Positions 44,912-52,409 of a stretch of DNA of 64,000 nucleotides are shown here, piece after piece. Source of the DNA: G965233625 sp965233625 (lineage in GTDB: Bacteria > Planctomycetota > Planctomycetia > Pirellulales > Pirellulaceae); assembly GCA_965233625.1 (NCBI GenBank), contig OZ247499.1, forward strand, positions 6,076,001 to 6,140,000. The letters run 5' to 3'. Made by a program: the position numbers and the translations under genes. The first letter of the stretch is position 1; every line of letters begins with the position of its first letter. The notes beneath the pieces are model-generated. The model saw only the letters and a program-made list of their open reading frames with translations. It had not been told where the DNA came from and did not search any database.

Positions 44912-45475
44912 ATGCAAGCCAAAGAAATTAAGACCGGCGTGATTGTGGTGTACAACGGCGCCCCCGTACTGATCGAGGGGATGCAGGTGCAGACCCCATC
45001 CGCCCGCGGCGCGGCCACGCTGTATAAATTCCGCGGCCGCAATCTGGTGAGCAAACAGAAGACAGACATCACGCTCAAGGGCGGCGAATCGCTGGAAGAT
45101 GCGGACTTCGCCCGGCGGCCCGTGAATCTGATGTACACCGACGCCACGCACATGCACCTGCTGGATCAGGGCGACTTCAATCAGTATTCGCTGCCTCTGG
45201 AAGATGTCGAGGCAGAAACGCCTTATATCACCGAGGGGCTGGAGGGGCTGCTCGCGCTGATCTACAACGACGAGTGCGTGGGCCTGCAAGTGCCCTCAAC
45301 CGTCGAACTAAAAGTCCAGCAGTGCGACCCCGGCGTCAAAGGAAACTCCGCCACCGGCCGCACCAAGCCCGCCACATTAGAAACCGGCCTCGTCGTGCAA
45401 GTGCCGGAATATCTCGCCGAAGGCGAAGTCATCAAGGTTGATACACGCACGGGAGCGTTTCTCTCGCGTGCGTGA
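44912..45475 (+). CDS. efpL: EfpL/YeiP-type elongation factor P paralogue
   Basis: A 187-residue EF-P-family protein that rescues ribosomes stalled on particular amino-acid runs. It matches the YeiP/EfpL branch: AKEIKTGVIVVYNGAPV at the start and the loop QTPSARGAATLYK, which has arginine at the tip instead of the lysine of classical EF-P; YeiP has IQSPTARGAATLYK at this place. The C-terminal OB domain ends LVVQVPEYLAEGEVIKVDTR. A second, broken copy of its last part lies at 47856-48031. A lysine-modifying enzyme is not needed for this branch. Confidence 0.88.
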   Translation: MQAKEIKTGVIVVYNGAPVLIEGMQVQTPSARGAATLYKFRGRNLVSKQKTDITLKGGESLEDADFARRPVNLMYTDATHMHLLDQGDFNQYSLPLEDVEAETPYITEGLEGLLALIYNDECVGLQVPSTVELKVQQCDPGVKGNSATGRTKPATLETGLVVQVPEYLAEGEVIKVDTRTGAFLSRA

Positions 45476-45499
45476 TGCTACCTGCCATCACTGGGGCTG

Positions 45500-46426
45500 T
45501 TACGGCGTGTCGACCACCTGGCCGTCATTGACACTCGCCAATAAGCGGTAAACGGCTAGGTCAATGGTTTCCGGCACAAAGGAAACCGAGCCATCGCCGC
45601 GGCAGAACTGTAATCCGCCGGGGTGCTGACTTCTGAACGAGTAGACATTCGGCCAGTTGCCGGCGGACGAGTTGATACCTGCGGGACTTCCAACCGGTAT
45701 GCCCACATTTGGCGGAATGGCGCAAGTGCCAATAGCGTGGTTTGCGTACGACCAGCCTGCATGCACGTTATAGAGGGGCACATCTTCACCCACCATAAAT
45801 GTGTTGCTGAGGCCGTCCGTTACGATGGCAAAACTGCGGATACGCATGACATCGCGGCGATACAACATGCCGTTGCCGTCATCCAGCCCGTTGTTGCTAT
45901 CGCCGGGCGGCTGGTGCGTGTAGTCGCCCCATGCCCAGTTCGACCCAGTGACGCCTGCGTAGCTGCCAGCGGAGACTTCAATGCCGCTGTGCTGGGAGCG
46001 GTTGGTGAAGGTTTCGGGCGAAGGATCGCTGGGGCAACGCATGCTAGGAACTTTGTTGCGTAGGAGGGGCTGATTGATGGAATCGGCCGGGAATCCGCCC
46101 TGATCAACCCGCAATTGGTCGTACAGATTTTCCTGCTCCATGAACGGCAGGCAGCGTGCTATCCAGCTCCACTCCGCGCGGCTCGCGGGGCTGCAACAGC
46201 CGGCGTTCGATACTGGATCGCCGTTGTAGGGGATGCGGTTAAATGTGTCGTGAAAATTGTGTGCTGCCAGGCCCAGCTGCTTAAGATTGTTGACGCAGCT
46301 GGAACGCCGCGCCGCCTCGCGGGCCGCTTGAACGGCAGGCAGGAGCAGCGCGACCAGCACGCCGATAATGGCAATGACCACCAGTAGTTCGACCAGCGTG
46401 AAACCAGTCCGATTTCGATCACTCAT
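45500..46426 (-). CDS. DUF1559 pseudopilin-like protein
   Basis: A 308-residue planctomycete protein with a prepilin cleavage/methylation N-terminus (RNRTGFTLVELLVVIAIIGV), so a prepilin peptidase should cut after the Gly before FTLVE. DUF1559 follows (CVNNLKQLGLAAHNFHDTFN) and the C-terminus ends in the H-x9-DG type motif family (HPGGLQFCRGDGSVSFVPE). It is probably an assembled or anchored pseudopilin; hundreds of copies can occur in one genome. The start is ATG 46426. A lipoprotein gene lies 60 bases upstream on the same strand, the same pairing as at 48.1-49.4 kb. Confidence 0.92.
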   Translation of the reverse strand: MSDRNRTGFTLVELLVVIAIIGVLVALLLPAVQAAREAARRSSCVNNLKQLGLAAHNFHDTFNRIPYNGDPVSNAGCCSPASRAEWSWIARCLPFMEQENLYDQLRVDQGGFPADSINQPLLRNKVPSMRCPSDPSPETFTNRSQHSGIEVSAGSYAGVTGSNWAWGDYTHQPPGDSNNGLDDGNGMLYRRDVMRIRSFAIVTDGLSNTFMVGEDVPLYNVHAGWSYANHAIGTCAIPPNVGIPVGSPAGINSSAGNWPNVYSFRSQHPGGLQFCRGDGSVSFVPETIDLAVYRLLASVNDGQVVDTP

Positions 46427-46485
46427 TGAGATTCCCCGGAATAGACGCAAAAGAACAGAAAACGATAAAGAGAGTCAGATACGCG

Positions 46486-46896
46486 TTACTTCGCTTTGCC
46501 CTCAAGTTCCAGATCGTACTGATCTGAAGGCACTGTCAGCGAAAGCGGTGTAGAAGCGGCTTTCCCATATATGTCAGGGATGACGGATTTGGGCAGTGAA
46601 TACTCATCGTTGGGATCAGCAGGTACGGTTGATCTGACAACCACCTTGTATTCACCGGCCGGTGCGCCCGTTGATTTGTCTGTAGAGATAAGAAATGAGC
46701 CATCATCTTTGATGGCTCCCACAGGGTTCGATGCAGCCGGGAAATCACTCCCTTGCGGCACAAGTTCAACAGTGCCCTGCTTAAGGGGCTCACCATTAAA
46801 TTTGACGGTGCCCTCTACAGGCGTCGTCGAGAGCCCACCACAGCCGGTGAGCAACAGGCATGCTAAACCAAGTAGAAAACACCGCTGCATCGTCAT
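46486..46896 (-). CDS. Small lipoprotein with carboxypeptidase-regulatory-like fold
   Basis: A 136-residue lipoprotein. From ATG 46896 a signal peptide ends in the lipobox LLTGC. The mature part has the pattern of a transthyretin/carboxypeptidase-regulatory beta-sandwich: PVEGTVKFNGEPLKQGTVEL, IKDDGSFLISTDKSTGAPAG and EYKVVVRSTVPADPND. Such lipoproteins accompany DUF1559 genes all over planctomycete genomes. It probably sits outside the cytoplasmic membrane. It is likely transcribed with the DUF1559 gene that follows, here and in the second pair. Confidence 0.8.
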   Translation of the reverse strand: MTMQRCFLLGLACLLLTGCGGLSTTPVEGTVKFNGEPLKQGTVELVPQGSDFPAASNPVGAIKDDGSFLISTDKSTGAPAGEYKVVVRSTVPADPNDEYSLPKSVIPDIYGKAASTPLSLTVPSDQYDLELEGKAK

Positions 46897-47179
46897 GGAA
46901 GAGACTCCGGCAGTTATCAAGTGAATTTAATTCACCCGTAAGGTAACTGCCGTTGCAGCGGGAAGCAAACTTTTTAGGGCGTGTGCCTGCCAAAGGGATG
47001 TACATCGGTCCTCCGCCGCGCGCAATGTTGACGGAAAGGATGGGGCAGCGGTGGCGTCGGATAGAATACAGTGCGATTGTTTCGTGTGGATGAACATCTG
47101 GTAGGGCAACCACCTCAGAGACTTTCCGGAAATATAAATCTGAAATCTCAGCAGCGCGGCATTCGACCTGGAATAAAGA

Positions 47180-47743
47180 ATGATAAACGGATGGAATTTC
47201 GCCGTTGTCGCGGCGCTGCTGGCAATCTCTCTTGAAGCCGCTTCAGCACAGCGCACGACACCTTCGCCACAACGGCAGACAGGCGAAGCAGAAAAGCCAA
47301 TTGATGTGGAATGGCAGCAGCTTGAGTTCGACCAGTGGGACGCGGCAAACCTGTCGAAGTCTGGTTTTCCCGCCCGTATCCGCGCGCTGGAAGGAAAACG
47401 TATCCGCCTGCGCGGTTTTTATCACGGAGGCAGTCTATTCAAGCAGGAAAATATCGAAGCATTCGTACTGAGGGCGGAGGTCCGCGTTCCTGAGTGGATT
47501 GCCCCGGAAGACCGCACGCCTCGCAAGCCGCCAATGCCAAGTTGGCTAACGGTACGGATGGTGAATGGTCAGACCACGCGTTTCACAACGAAGTCGCTGG
47601 CCGTAACCGGACGCTTCTCCATCCGAATCTTCAAATTCAACGGAAAGCCGCTGTGTTTCTACCACCTAGATGCGGATTCGATAGAAGTCGTCAAACCTCG
47701 CGAAGGCTATTACGCGCGACGAGGCGGTTACTGGGGCTGTTAA
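47180..47743 (+). CDS. Exported protein, DUF3299-like
   Basis: A 187-residue protein with a signal peptide (ending near AASAQRT). A single beta-rich domain follows: FPARIRALEGKRIRLRGFYH, then an insertion, SWLTVRMVNGQTTRFTTKS and a C-terminal FNGKPLCFYHLDADSIEVV. The G-K-R-I-R-L-R-G-F pattern and the tail resemble DUF3299-type proteins, which have OB-like folds; the match is weak. The C-terminus ends GGYWGC. It lies between the two DUF1559/lipoprotein pairs, on the opposite strand to both. Confidence 0.6.
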   Translation: MINGWNFAVVAALLAISLEAASAQRTTPSPQRQTGEAEKPIDVEWQQLEFDQWDAANLSKSGFPARIRALEGKRIRLRGFYHGGSLFKQENIEAFVLRAEVRVPEWIAPEDRTPRKPPMPSWLTVRMVNGQTTRFTTKSLAVTGRFSIRIFKFNGKPLCFYHLDADSIEVVKPREGYYARRGGYWGC

Positions 47744-47775
47744 GCCATTACGCTGTGTACCTGGGTCAGCTGCTC

Positions 47776-48031
47776 GTGACGACCGCGTTCAAGAGACCGC
47801 ACTTAAATTCGGGTGTTGATGCTTGGGCTGTTCCGGGTTGCCATGATGGAGGCTCAGGGCGGTCTGCTCTCGCTGATCTACAACGACGAGTGCATGGGGT
47901 TGCAAGCGCCCTCGACCGTAGAGTTAAAAGTCCAGCAGTGCGGTCTCGTCGTGCAAGTGCCGGAATATCTCGCCGAAGGCGAAGTCATCAAGGTCGATAC
48001 ACGCACGGGAGCGTTTCTCTCGCGTGCCTAG
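47776..48031 (+). pseudogene. Chimeric fragment: mtnC 3' end joined to efpL 3' end
   Basis: Bases 47776-47854 match 50048-50124, the 3' end of mtnC (read on its non-coding strand), at about 41 of 47 positions over 47808-47854 with one small gap further left. From about 47864 the sequence switches to the 3' end of efpL (45250-45475). The final 84 bases differ from efpL at about two positions, and 60 bases (20 codons, 45325-45384) are cleanly deleted in between. An open frame of 72 codons from 47813 runs through the join and ends LVVQVPEYLAEGEVIK and so on. It lacks EF-P domains I and II and cannot work as an elongation factor. It is best seen as a fused remnant; expression is unknown. Confidence 0.8.
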
Positions 48032-48066
48032 CCGGCAATTGGATGGCTTCAGTTGCACCGCTTTCG

Positions 48067-48465
48067 CTATTCCAGATCAAAGTTGACCGGCCCACCGCCT
48101 GGCGCCACATCGGCGTTTAACTCTGTGTTTTTGTGATATTTGGCAGGCAGTTTTTCCTTGGCCGTTTCAATGTCGAACTCATCGACCTGGCGGGTCATGA
48201 TCTTTACGGTGTGCCTGCCCACCTCTGCGCCTGGTGTTTCGTCAACGTATTTCAACTCGTACATTCCATTGGCATCGGTCACTCCGGTTGAAGACCGGCC
48301 TTCTGCCGGTAGGAAGACAACTTTGGCGTCAGGCAGCGGCTGTCCCTTATAGGTGACAATACCTGTCACTGGCGCCAGTGCTGGACCGCTGGAGCCGCAT
48401 CCGGCAACGGACACAAGAAGGGCCGCGCAAAGTAGAAAGAACAAAAGTGTGTAACGCCGGGGCAT
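48067..48465 (-). CDS. Small lipoprotein with carboxypeptidase-regulatory-like fold
   Basis: A 132-residue lipoprotein with lipobox SVAGC at about residue 23. The mature domain resembles the transthyretin-like fold: APVTGIVTYKGQPLPDAKVV, GVTDANGMYELKYVDETPGA and VGRHTVKIMTRQ. It has the same layout as the lipoprotein at 46.5-46.9 kb but is clearly diverged from it. The gene lies downstream of the second DUF1559 gene on the same strand (88 bases apart), so the gene order is reversed compared with the first pair. It is probably an extracytoplasmic anchored protein of unknown role. Confidence 0.8.
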   Translation of the reverse strand: MPRRYTLLFFLLCAALLVSVAGCGSSGPALAPVTGIVTYKGQPLPDAKVVFLPAEGRSSTGVTDANGMYELKYVDETPGAEVGRHTVKIMTRQVDEFDIETAKEKLPAKYHKNTELNADVAPGGGPVNFDLE

Positions 48466-48553
48466 GGAGCACCTTATCTGGAAGTGAAAACGGGACGCTG
48501 GAAGACTCCGGCGCCCCGTGGTAATGAATGATTGCAGTGAATGGAAAGGCGGC

Positions 48554-49438
48554 TTAGTACTCGCCTACCACCTCACCATCGGCGCGCTGGCTCAGGCGCC
48601 GGAGAGTGGCGAAGTTGATTGTCTCTGGAATGAAATGCACCGACCCATCGACAAAGACAAACTGCGCGCCGCCGGGATGATTGCTGCTAAATGAGTTGCC
48701 GTTGGTGCCGTTCACATTGCGGCCGTCTGACTCGTCCACACTGGCAAGGGTGATATGGCGGTTGCGGTTGCGCGGCGTCGTAGCCGCCCAGATGCTGGCG
48801 TTGTGCGTTGTCGTCCCCTGCTTCCGGCAGCGTTCGCCAATTAGGAAAGTATTACTGGTTCCGTCGGTTACGTCAGCAAAACGGTGGTTGCTCGCCCAAT
48901 AGAGAACGCCGTCTCCGTTGTTGGCGGTGTTGGGAGTCGCGTTAGCTCCCGGGTCGGGCGTGCGGTAGCCTTGCGAACCAACATAGCTTGAAGAACCTGC
49001 TGTCATGGCGGTGCCAGAAAGGTCTGCCGCAGAGTTGAATTGCCGGGCGCCGTTGACATCTTCCACGGTGTCACTGGGGCAAAGGAACGCGTCCAGGCTG
49101 GTCCGCATCGGGAAATTACCCGTGTTCACATCAACTGGAGCGTTGGTGGCGGGATTCAGTTGATCGTAGAGGTTGTCCTGCTCAATAAATGGCAGTAACC
49201 AGGTGCCCCACGACCAGCCAGTGTTCCATTCAAAACCGGGTGGAAGACGCCGGTAAGTGTCGTGATGATTCTGGGCTGCCAGACCTAGTTGCTTTAGATT
49301 ATTCGTACAAGAGCTCCGACGGGCAGCCTCCCGGGCGGCCTGCACAGCGGGCAGCAGTAGGGCGACCAGCACACCAATAATGGCGATTACCACCAGTAGT
49401 TCAACCAACGTAAACGCGCGACGCGAATTAAAGTTCAT
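48554..49438 (-). CDS. DUF1559 pseudopilin-like protein (second copy)
   Basis: A 294-residue protein with the prepilin N-terminus RRAFTLVELLVVIAIIGV and DUF1559 core (CTNNLKQLGLAAQNHHDTYR). The C-terminal block HPGGAQFVFVDGSVHFIPET is the family's conserved end. The start is ATG 49438; the frame runs upstream but only this start puts the cleavage site at residue 8. It is about as similar to the 45.5-46.4 kb copy as typical planctomycete paralogues. The lipoprotein gene follows it. It probably forms or decorates a surface or envelope structure. Confidence 0.92.
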   Translation of the reverse strand: MNFNSRRAFTLVELLVVIAIIGVLVALLLPAVQAAREAARRSSCTNNLKQLGLAAQNHHDTYRRLPPGFEWNTGWSWGTWLLPFIEQDNLYDQLNPATNAPVDVNTGNFPMRTSLDAFLCPSDTVEDVNGARQFNSAADLSGTAMTAGSSSYVGSQGYRTPDPGANATPNTANNGDGVLYWASNHRFADVTDGTSNTFLIGERCRKQGTTTHNASIWAATTPRNRNRHITLASVDESDGRNVNGTNGNSFSSNHPGGAQFVFVDGSVHFIPETINFATLRRLSQRADGEVVGEY

Positions 49439-49676
49439 CAATGCAATTCTCGAAAGGGAAAAATGGATTCCAACATGTAAATTTAGATCGCAACAGGAAA
49501 TTAAGTATCGGGATAACACCTAAACGGCAGATAATCACCAACTAAATGTGCAAGGAACGGAATCCACTACGTGTTAAATCACAGGTCGACAATCAGGTTC
49601 CGGGGGCGGCGCGCTTGCGCCTGGCATGGTTGTGTTGCACGATTCAACCCTATTAGGTTCGTACAAGGGCAGTCTT

Positions 49677-50033
49677 ATGAAAGTCATCGTTGCGGGGGCA
49701 ACCGCCTGGGATAACCGTGAGGCAATCCGGCGTGAACTGAGTCTATTGCCGGCTGGTGCGATTGTGATCACGGGAGACTCTCCGGGGGCCGACGCGCTGG
49801 GAGAAGAAGTCGCGGGCGAATTGAAACTGCAAACGCAGCCAATGCAGAAAAACTCGGCGGACTATGAGCGCTACAAACGCGGCGCATGGAAGGGGCTGAA
49901 CGAACGGATGCTCGCCAGCGGCGCTGAACTAGTCCTGGCGTTTCATCCTGCTGTTGAGAAAAGCAGCGGCACGCGGCACCTGGTCAATCTTGCCGGCGAA
50001 GCGGGTGTCGAAGTGAAGATCTTTACGGAATAA
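49677..50033 (+). CDS. SLOG-family (DUF2493-like) nucleotide-binding protein
   Basis: A 118-residue protein starting at ATG 49677 with a Rossmann-like MKVIVAGATAWDNREAIRRE, then AIVITGDSPGADALGEEVAG and ELVLAFHPAVEKSSGTRHLV. The G-D-S-P-G-A-D block and the GTRHLV block are typical of the DUF2493/YspA branch of SLOG proteins, which are thought to bind nucleotide ligands. It is probably cytosolic. It is convergent with mtnC with four bases between stops. SLOG proteins can take part in nucleotide-signalled defence, but nothing nearby supports that here. Confidence 0.72.
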   Translation: MKVIVAGATAWDNREAIRRELSLLPAGAIVITGDSPGADALGEEVAGELKLQTQPMQKNSADYERYKRGAWKGLNERMLASGAELVLAFHPAVEKSSGTRHLVNLAGEAGVEVKIFTE

Positions 50034-50037
50034 CCCG

Positions 50038-50787
50038 TCACACCTTTGTGACCACTGCGTTCAGGAAGCTGCTTAGCTTCGGGTGCTGATGCTTGGGCTG
50101 TTCCGGGTTACCGGGGCGGAGGCTCAACGCCGTCTGCATGCCTGCATAGGCGGCAGCGTCCAGTTCGGCGGTGACGTCGCTGATGAACAGGATATTGGCT
50201 GGCGGCAGGTTGAAGGCGGTTGCGATGGCGGTGTAACTGGTGGCTTCGCGTTTGGGGCCGGTCGTCGTGTCGTAGTGCCCGCTGAAATAGTGCAGCAGGT
50301 CGCCCGCTTCTGTATGACCGAAGAACAGCTTCTGCGCGGCGATGCTGCCTGACGAATAGATGCGGATATCGATGCCCGCTTCATGCCACTGTTGCAACGC
50401 GACGGGCGTGTCTTCATAGACGTGGGCTTTCAGTTCGCCGCTGTCGAAGCCGTCTTTCCAGATGTGGCCCTGCAACTGCTTCAGCCCGGTGGCTTTTTTG
50501 TCGCTGTCCATCAACCAGATCACTTCGTTAGCAATTAGCTGGCGGGCGTGATCCGGGGTCTGCTGACTTTCTGGACGCGAAGCAAGCCACGCCGCGAACG
50601 AGTCGTGACCGGCGTCGATGGCAATCTGATCGCAGGCGGCGGCCAGGTCTTCTTCGCCCCAGTGCTGCTCAAGATAACCTTGCAACTCCCGCCGGACGAA
50701 GGGGAACATCTCATCGTAAACAAAGGAGATCGAAGACGTGGTGCCTTCGATATCCAGCAGTACGCCGCCCACAGAAAACTCGTGCAC
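50038..50787 (-). CDS. mtnC: Enolase-phosphatase E1
   Basis: A 249-residue HAD-family enzyme of methionine salvage, converting 2,3-diketo-5-methylthiopentyl-1-phosphate to acireductone in two steps (enolisation, then dephosphorylation). Landmarks are VLLDIEGTTSSISFVYD with the catalytic Asp 11 and Glu 13, the Ser motif IYSSGSIAAQKL near 145 and ILFISDVTAELDAA with the last acidic motif. Length is typical. The start is two bases after the mtnD stop, so the genes are coupled. The last 80 bases of this gene have a partial copy at 47776-47854. Confidence 0.95.
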   Translation of the reverse strand: MHEFSVGGVLLDIEGTTSSISFVYDEMFPFVRRELQGYLEQHWGEEDLAAACDQIAIDAGHDSFAAWLASRPESQQTPDHARQLIANEVIWLMDSDKKATGLKQLQGHIWKDGFDSGELKAHVYEDTPVALQQWHEAGIDIRIYSSGSIAAQKLFFGHTEAGDLLHYFSGHYDTTTGPKREATSYTAIATAFNLPPANILFISDVTAELDAAAYAGMQTALSLRPGNPEQPKHQHPKLSSFLNAVVTKV

Positions 50788-50789
50788 GC

Positions 50790-51374
50790 TTACAGCTCCA
50801 GTCCGGGCTTCAAGTCGCCGTCAACTGGCGGCAGATACTGCGGCCCCATGCACAGCGCGGTGTAGTTTTCGTGTACAGGTTCGTCCACGTAATGTGGGGT
50901 CCAGCCGCTGGCGTCTTCGAACAGGCGGATGCACTGAATGTTGCGGTCGTCGCACAGATCAAACCAGTGTTTCGTATCTCTCGGCACGTTGATCAGATCG
51001 CCTTGCTCCACCTGCACGGCGAAAACCGGGCCGCCTTCGGGATGGATGTGAAACACGCCGCTGCCCTTCACGGTAAAGCGGACTTCGTCTTCGCTGTGGG
51101 TGTGCTCCTTCTTGAACTTATCGAGCATCGCATCCAGTCCTGGCGTCTCCGGTGTCACGGCGATCACGTCGGCCGTGACAAAGCCGCCACGCTCTTTCAG
51201 GCGTTCGATCTCTGGTTCGTAGGTGGCCAGGATGTCTTCGGCGGAAGGGTCTTCAGGCAACCGCCCGGCGACGTCCCATTTTTCGTACCAGATGCCAAAC
51301 GGCTCTAGAAAGGCGCTGATTTCTTCAGCCCCGGTAATCGTGCGATCTTCATCAGCAATGCGAATGGTGGCCAT
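50790..51374 (-). CDS. mtnD: Acireductone dioxygenase (ARD)
   Basis: A 194-residue cupin that oxidises acireductone, giving the 2-oxo acid precursor of methionine plus formate when iron is bound; with nickel it makes CO instead. Metal ligands are H91, H93, E97 (EHTHSEDEVRF) and H136 (TKHWF). It is followed by mtnC after two bases. Its normal upstream neighbour mtnB is about 1.04 kb away, beyond a RAYT gene and six REP palindromes, so the operon has been interrupted. Confidence 0.95.
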   Translation of the reverse strand: MATIRIADEDRTITGAEEISAFLEPFGIWYEKWDVAGRLPEDPSAEDILATYEPEIERLKERGGFVTADVIAVTPETPGLDAMLDKFKKEHTHSEDEVRFTVKGSGVFHIHPEGGPVFAVQVEQGDLINVPRDTKHWFDLCDDRNIQCIRLFEDASGWTPHYVDEPVHENYTALCMGPQYLPPVDGDLKPGLEL

Positions 51375-51399
51375 GTGCGTAACCTCTATGTGAAGGGGT

Positions 51400-51424
51400 G
51401 TAGGTCAGGCGCGTGCCTGACATC
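51400..51424 (+). repeat. REP element 1, forward orientation
   Basis: GTAG followed by an imperfect palindrome GTCAGGCGCGTGCCTGAC. The leading GTAG is the tetranucleotide that REP-associated transposases recognise in E. coli. Confidence 0.85.
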
Positions 51425-51447
51425 GTTTGCGGTGGAATGCGTTTCGT

Positions 51448-51472
51448 TGTCAGGCAGGCGCCTGACCTACGG
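51448..51472 (-). repeat. REP element 2, reverse orientation
   Basis: TGTCAGGCAGGCGCCTGACCTACG read on the plus strand; on the minus strand it begins GTAGGTCAGG. It is preceded by GGTGGAATGCGTTTCGTT, which also precedes REP 6, so the two share a longer repeat unit. Confidence 0.85.
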
Positions 51473-51494
51473 CTTTTCAAAAGGGTGTAGAATT

Positions 51495-51520
51495 GTAGGT
51501 CAGGCGCCTGCCTGACATCG
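51495..51520 (+). repeat. REP element 3, forward orientation
   Basis: GTAGGTCAGGCGCCTGCC followed by TGACATCG; a near-identical copy of REP 1 with a better GCGC palindrome core. Confidence 0.85.
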
Positions 51521-51628
51521 CTTGATTTCGTTGTCAGGCTGAAACCTAGCCTTCTACAATACGGTAATCAACGTGCTATTTTACGCTGGTCATACAATTA
51601 GGTCCGACTTCCGCTCATTTTCAGACCA

Positions 51629-51654
51629 GTAGGTCAGGCGGCGCGCCTGACATT
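51629..51654 (+). repeat. REP element 4, forward orientation
   Basis: GTAGGTCAGGCGGCGCGCC followed by TGACATT. The stem TCAGGCG/CGCCTGA is kept around a changed loop. It lies 38 bases past the transposase stop codon. Confidence 0.85.
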
Positions 51655-51691
51655 AAGCGTACTAGCGGTTAGGGTTTGCAAACGGATACGG

Positions 51692-52261
51692 TCATGTTGG
51701 CTCTCCATAATCCTTTTCCGCTCCCAAGAAGCTTGGCAATTTCCGGTCACCACAACCCCAATCGTCTGGGTATACGCCTAACTGAGTATAGCGATGAAAG
51801 CTGGACGGGCCCCAGTCACGCGGGCACTTCGCGTGCTGGTGCTTTACTGGATTAAAGTGGATGTAATCGAAGTGGTTCTGGAATTCATCTTCATCAGTTA
51901 TTGCATGTTCCCAGAAGCGACGTTGCCAGATGCCACGACGCCTCTCGGACGCTTGCCCCGGCGAAATCCGGCGGTCACTTCCACCGTTACTGATGTATCG
52001 ACAAGTAAAATTCTTTTTGATGATGCTCCATCTGGCGGGATAATTTGTATCGCCTCGAGGCATCGTCCAAATCGCATGAAGATGGTCAGGAAGCAGCACC
52101 ATGGCGTTGATGAGGAAAGGCCATTCTCGTTTACACTCTCTGATTACGTCACCAAGCAATTTGCAGTTATTTTCGTGTTGAAAAAGGGGGCGTCGTTGAA
52201 ATGTAACTACTGTGAAGAAGAATGTGCCGCCCGGTATGTTTGCGCGGCGATAATCTGACAT
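51692..52261 (-). CDS. REP-associated tyrosine transposase (RAYT, Y1/HUH)
   Basis: A 189-residue transposase of the IS200/IS605-like Y1 superfamily. The HUH metal-binding pair is in LPDHLHAIWTMP and the catalytic tyrosine is in NHFDYIHFNPVKH. The N-terminus MSDYRRANIPGGTFFFTVVT is typical of RAYTs, which nick single-stranded DNA and maintain REP palindromes. It has four REPs on one side and two in opposite orientation on the other, each led by GTAG. It lies inside the methionine-salvage operon between mtnB and mtnD. It looks intact. Confidence 0.93.
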   Translation of the reverse strand: MSDYRRANIPGGTFFFTVVTFQRRPLFQHENNCKLLGDVIRECKREWPFLINAMVLLPDHLHAIWTMPRGDTNYPARWSIIKKNFTCRYISNGGSDRRISPGQASERRRGIWQRRFWEHAITDEDEFQNHFDYIHFNPVKHQHAKCPRDWGPSSFHRYTQLGVYPDDWGCGDRKLPSFLGAEKDYGEPT

Positions 52262-52295
52262 GGTATGGCCTGTCTAGTTCAACATTATCAACGAT

Positions 52296-52320
52296 TGTCA
52301 GGCAGGCGCCTGACCTACGG
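52296..52320 (-). repeat. REP element 5, reverse orientation
   Basis: TTGTCAGGCAGGCGCCTGACC followed by TACGG; on the minus strand it starts GTAGGTCAGG. It lies just upstream of the transposase start and mirrors the left-flank copies. Confidence 0.85.
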
Positions 52321-52358
52321 GTTTAACGTTGGGCGCAACGATGGTGGAATGCGTTTCG

Positions 52359-52384
52359 TTGTCAGGCGGGCGCCTGACCTACGG
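52359..52384 (-). repeat. REP element 6, reverse orientation
   Basis: TTGTCAGGCGGGCGCCTGACC followed by TACGG, preceded by the same GGTGGAATGCGTTTCG as REP 2. It lies 26 bases from the mtnB stop codon. Confidence 0.85.
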
Positions 52385-52409
52385 CGTTAAGGTGTATTTT
52401 GCAACGGAG

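Larger units (their letters stand above)
51375..51691. other. 317-bp region with four REP palindromes
   Basis: No gene seen. It holds the four left-flank REP elements listed separately (51400-51654) and a degenerate partial copy near 51531-51549. If mtnD has its own promoter after the insertion, it must lie here. Confidence 0.6.

Noticed and set aside
47813..48031. A functional second EF-P gene
   Set aside because: It lacks the first two domains and has a 20-codon deletion; only a fragment of efpL remains.
51794..52258. 154-codon plus-strand frame
   Set aside because: Antisense to the RAYT transposase, which has clear HUH and tyrosine motifs.
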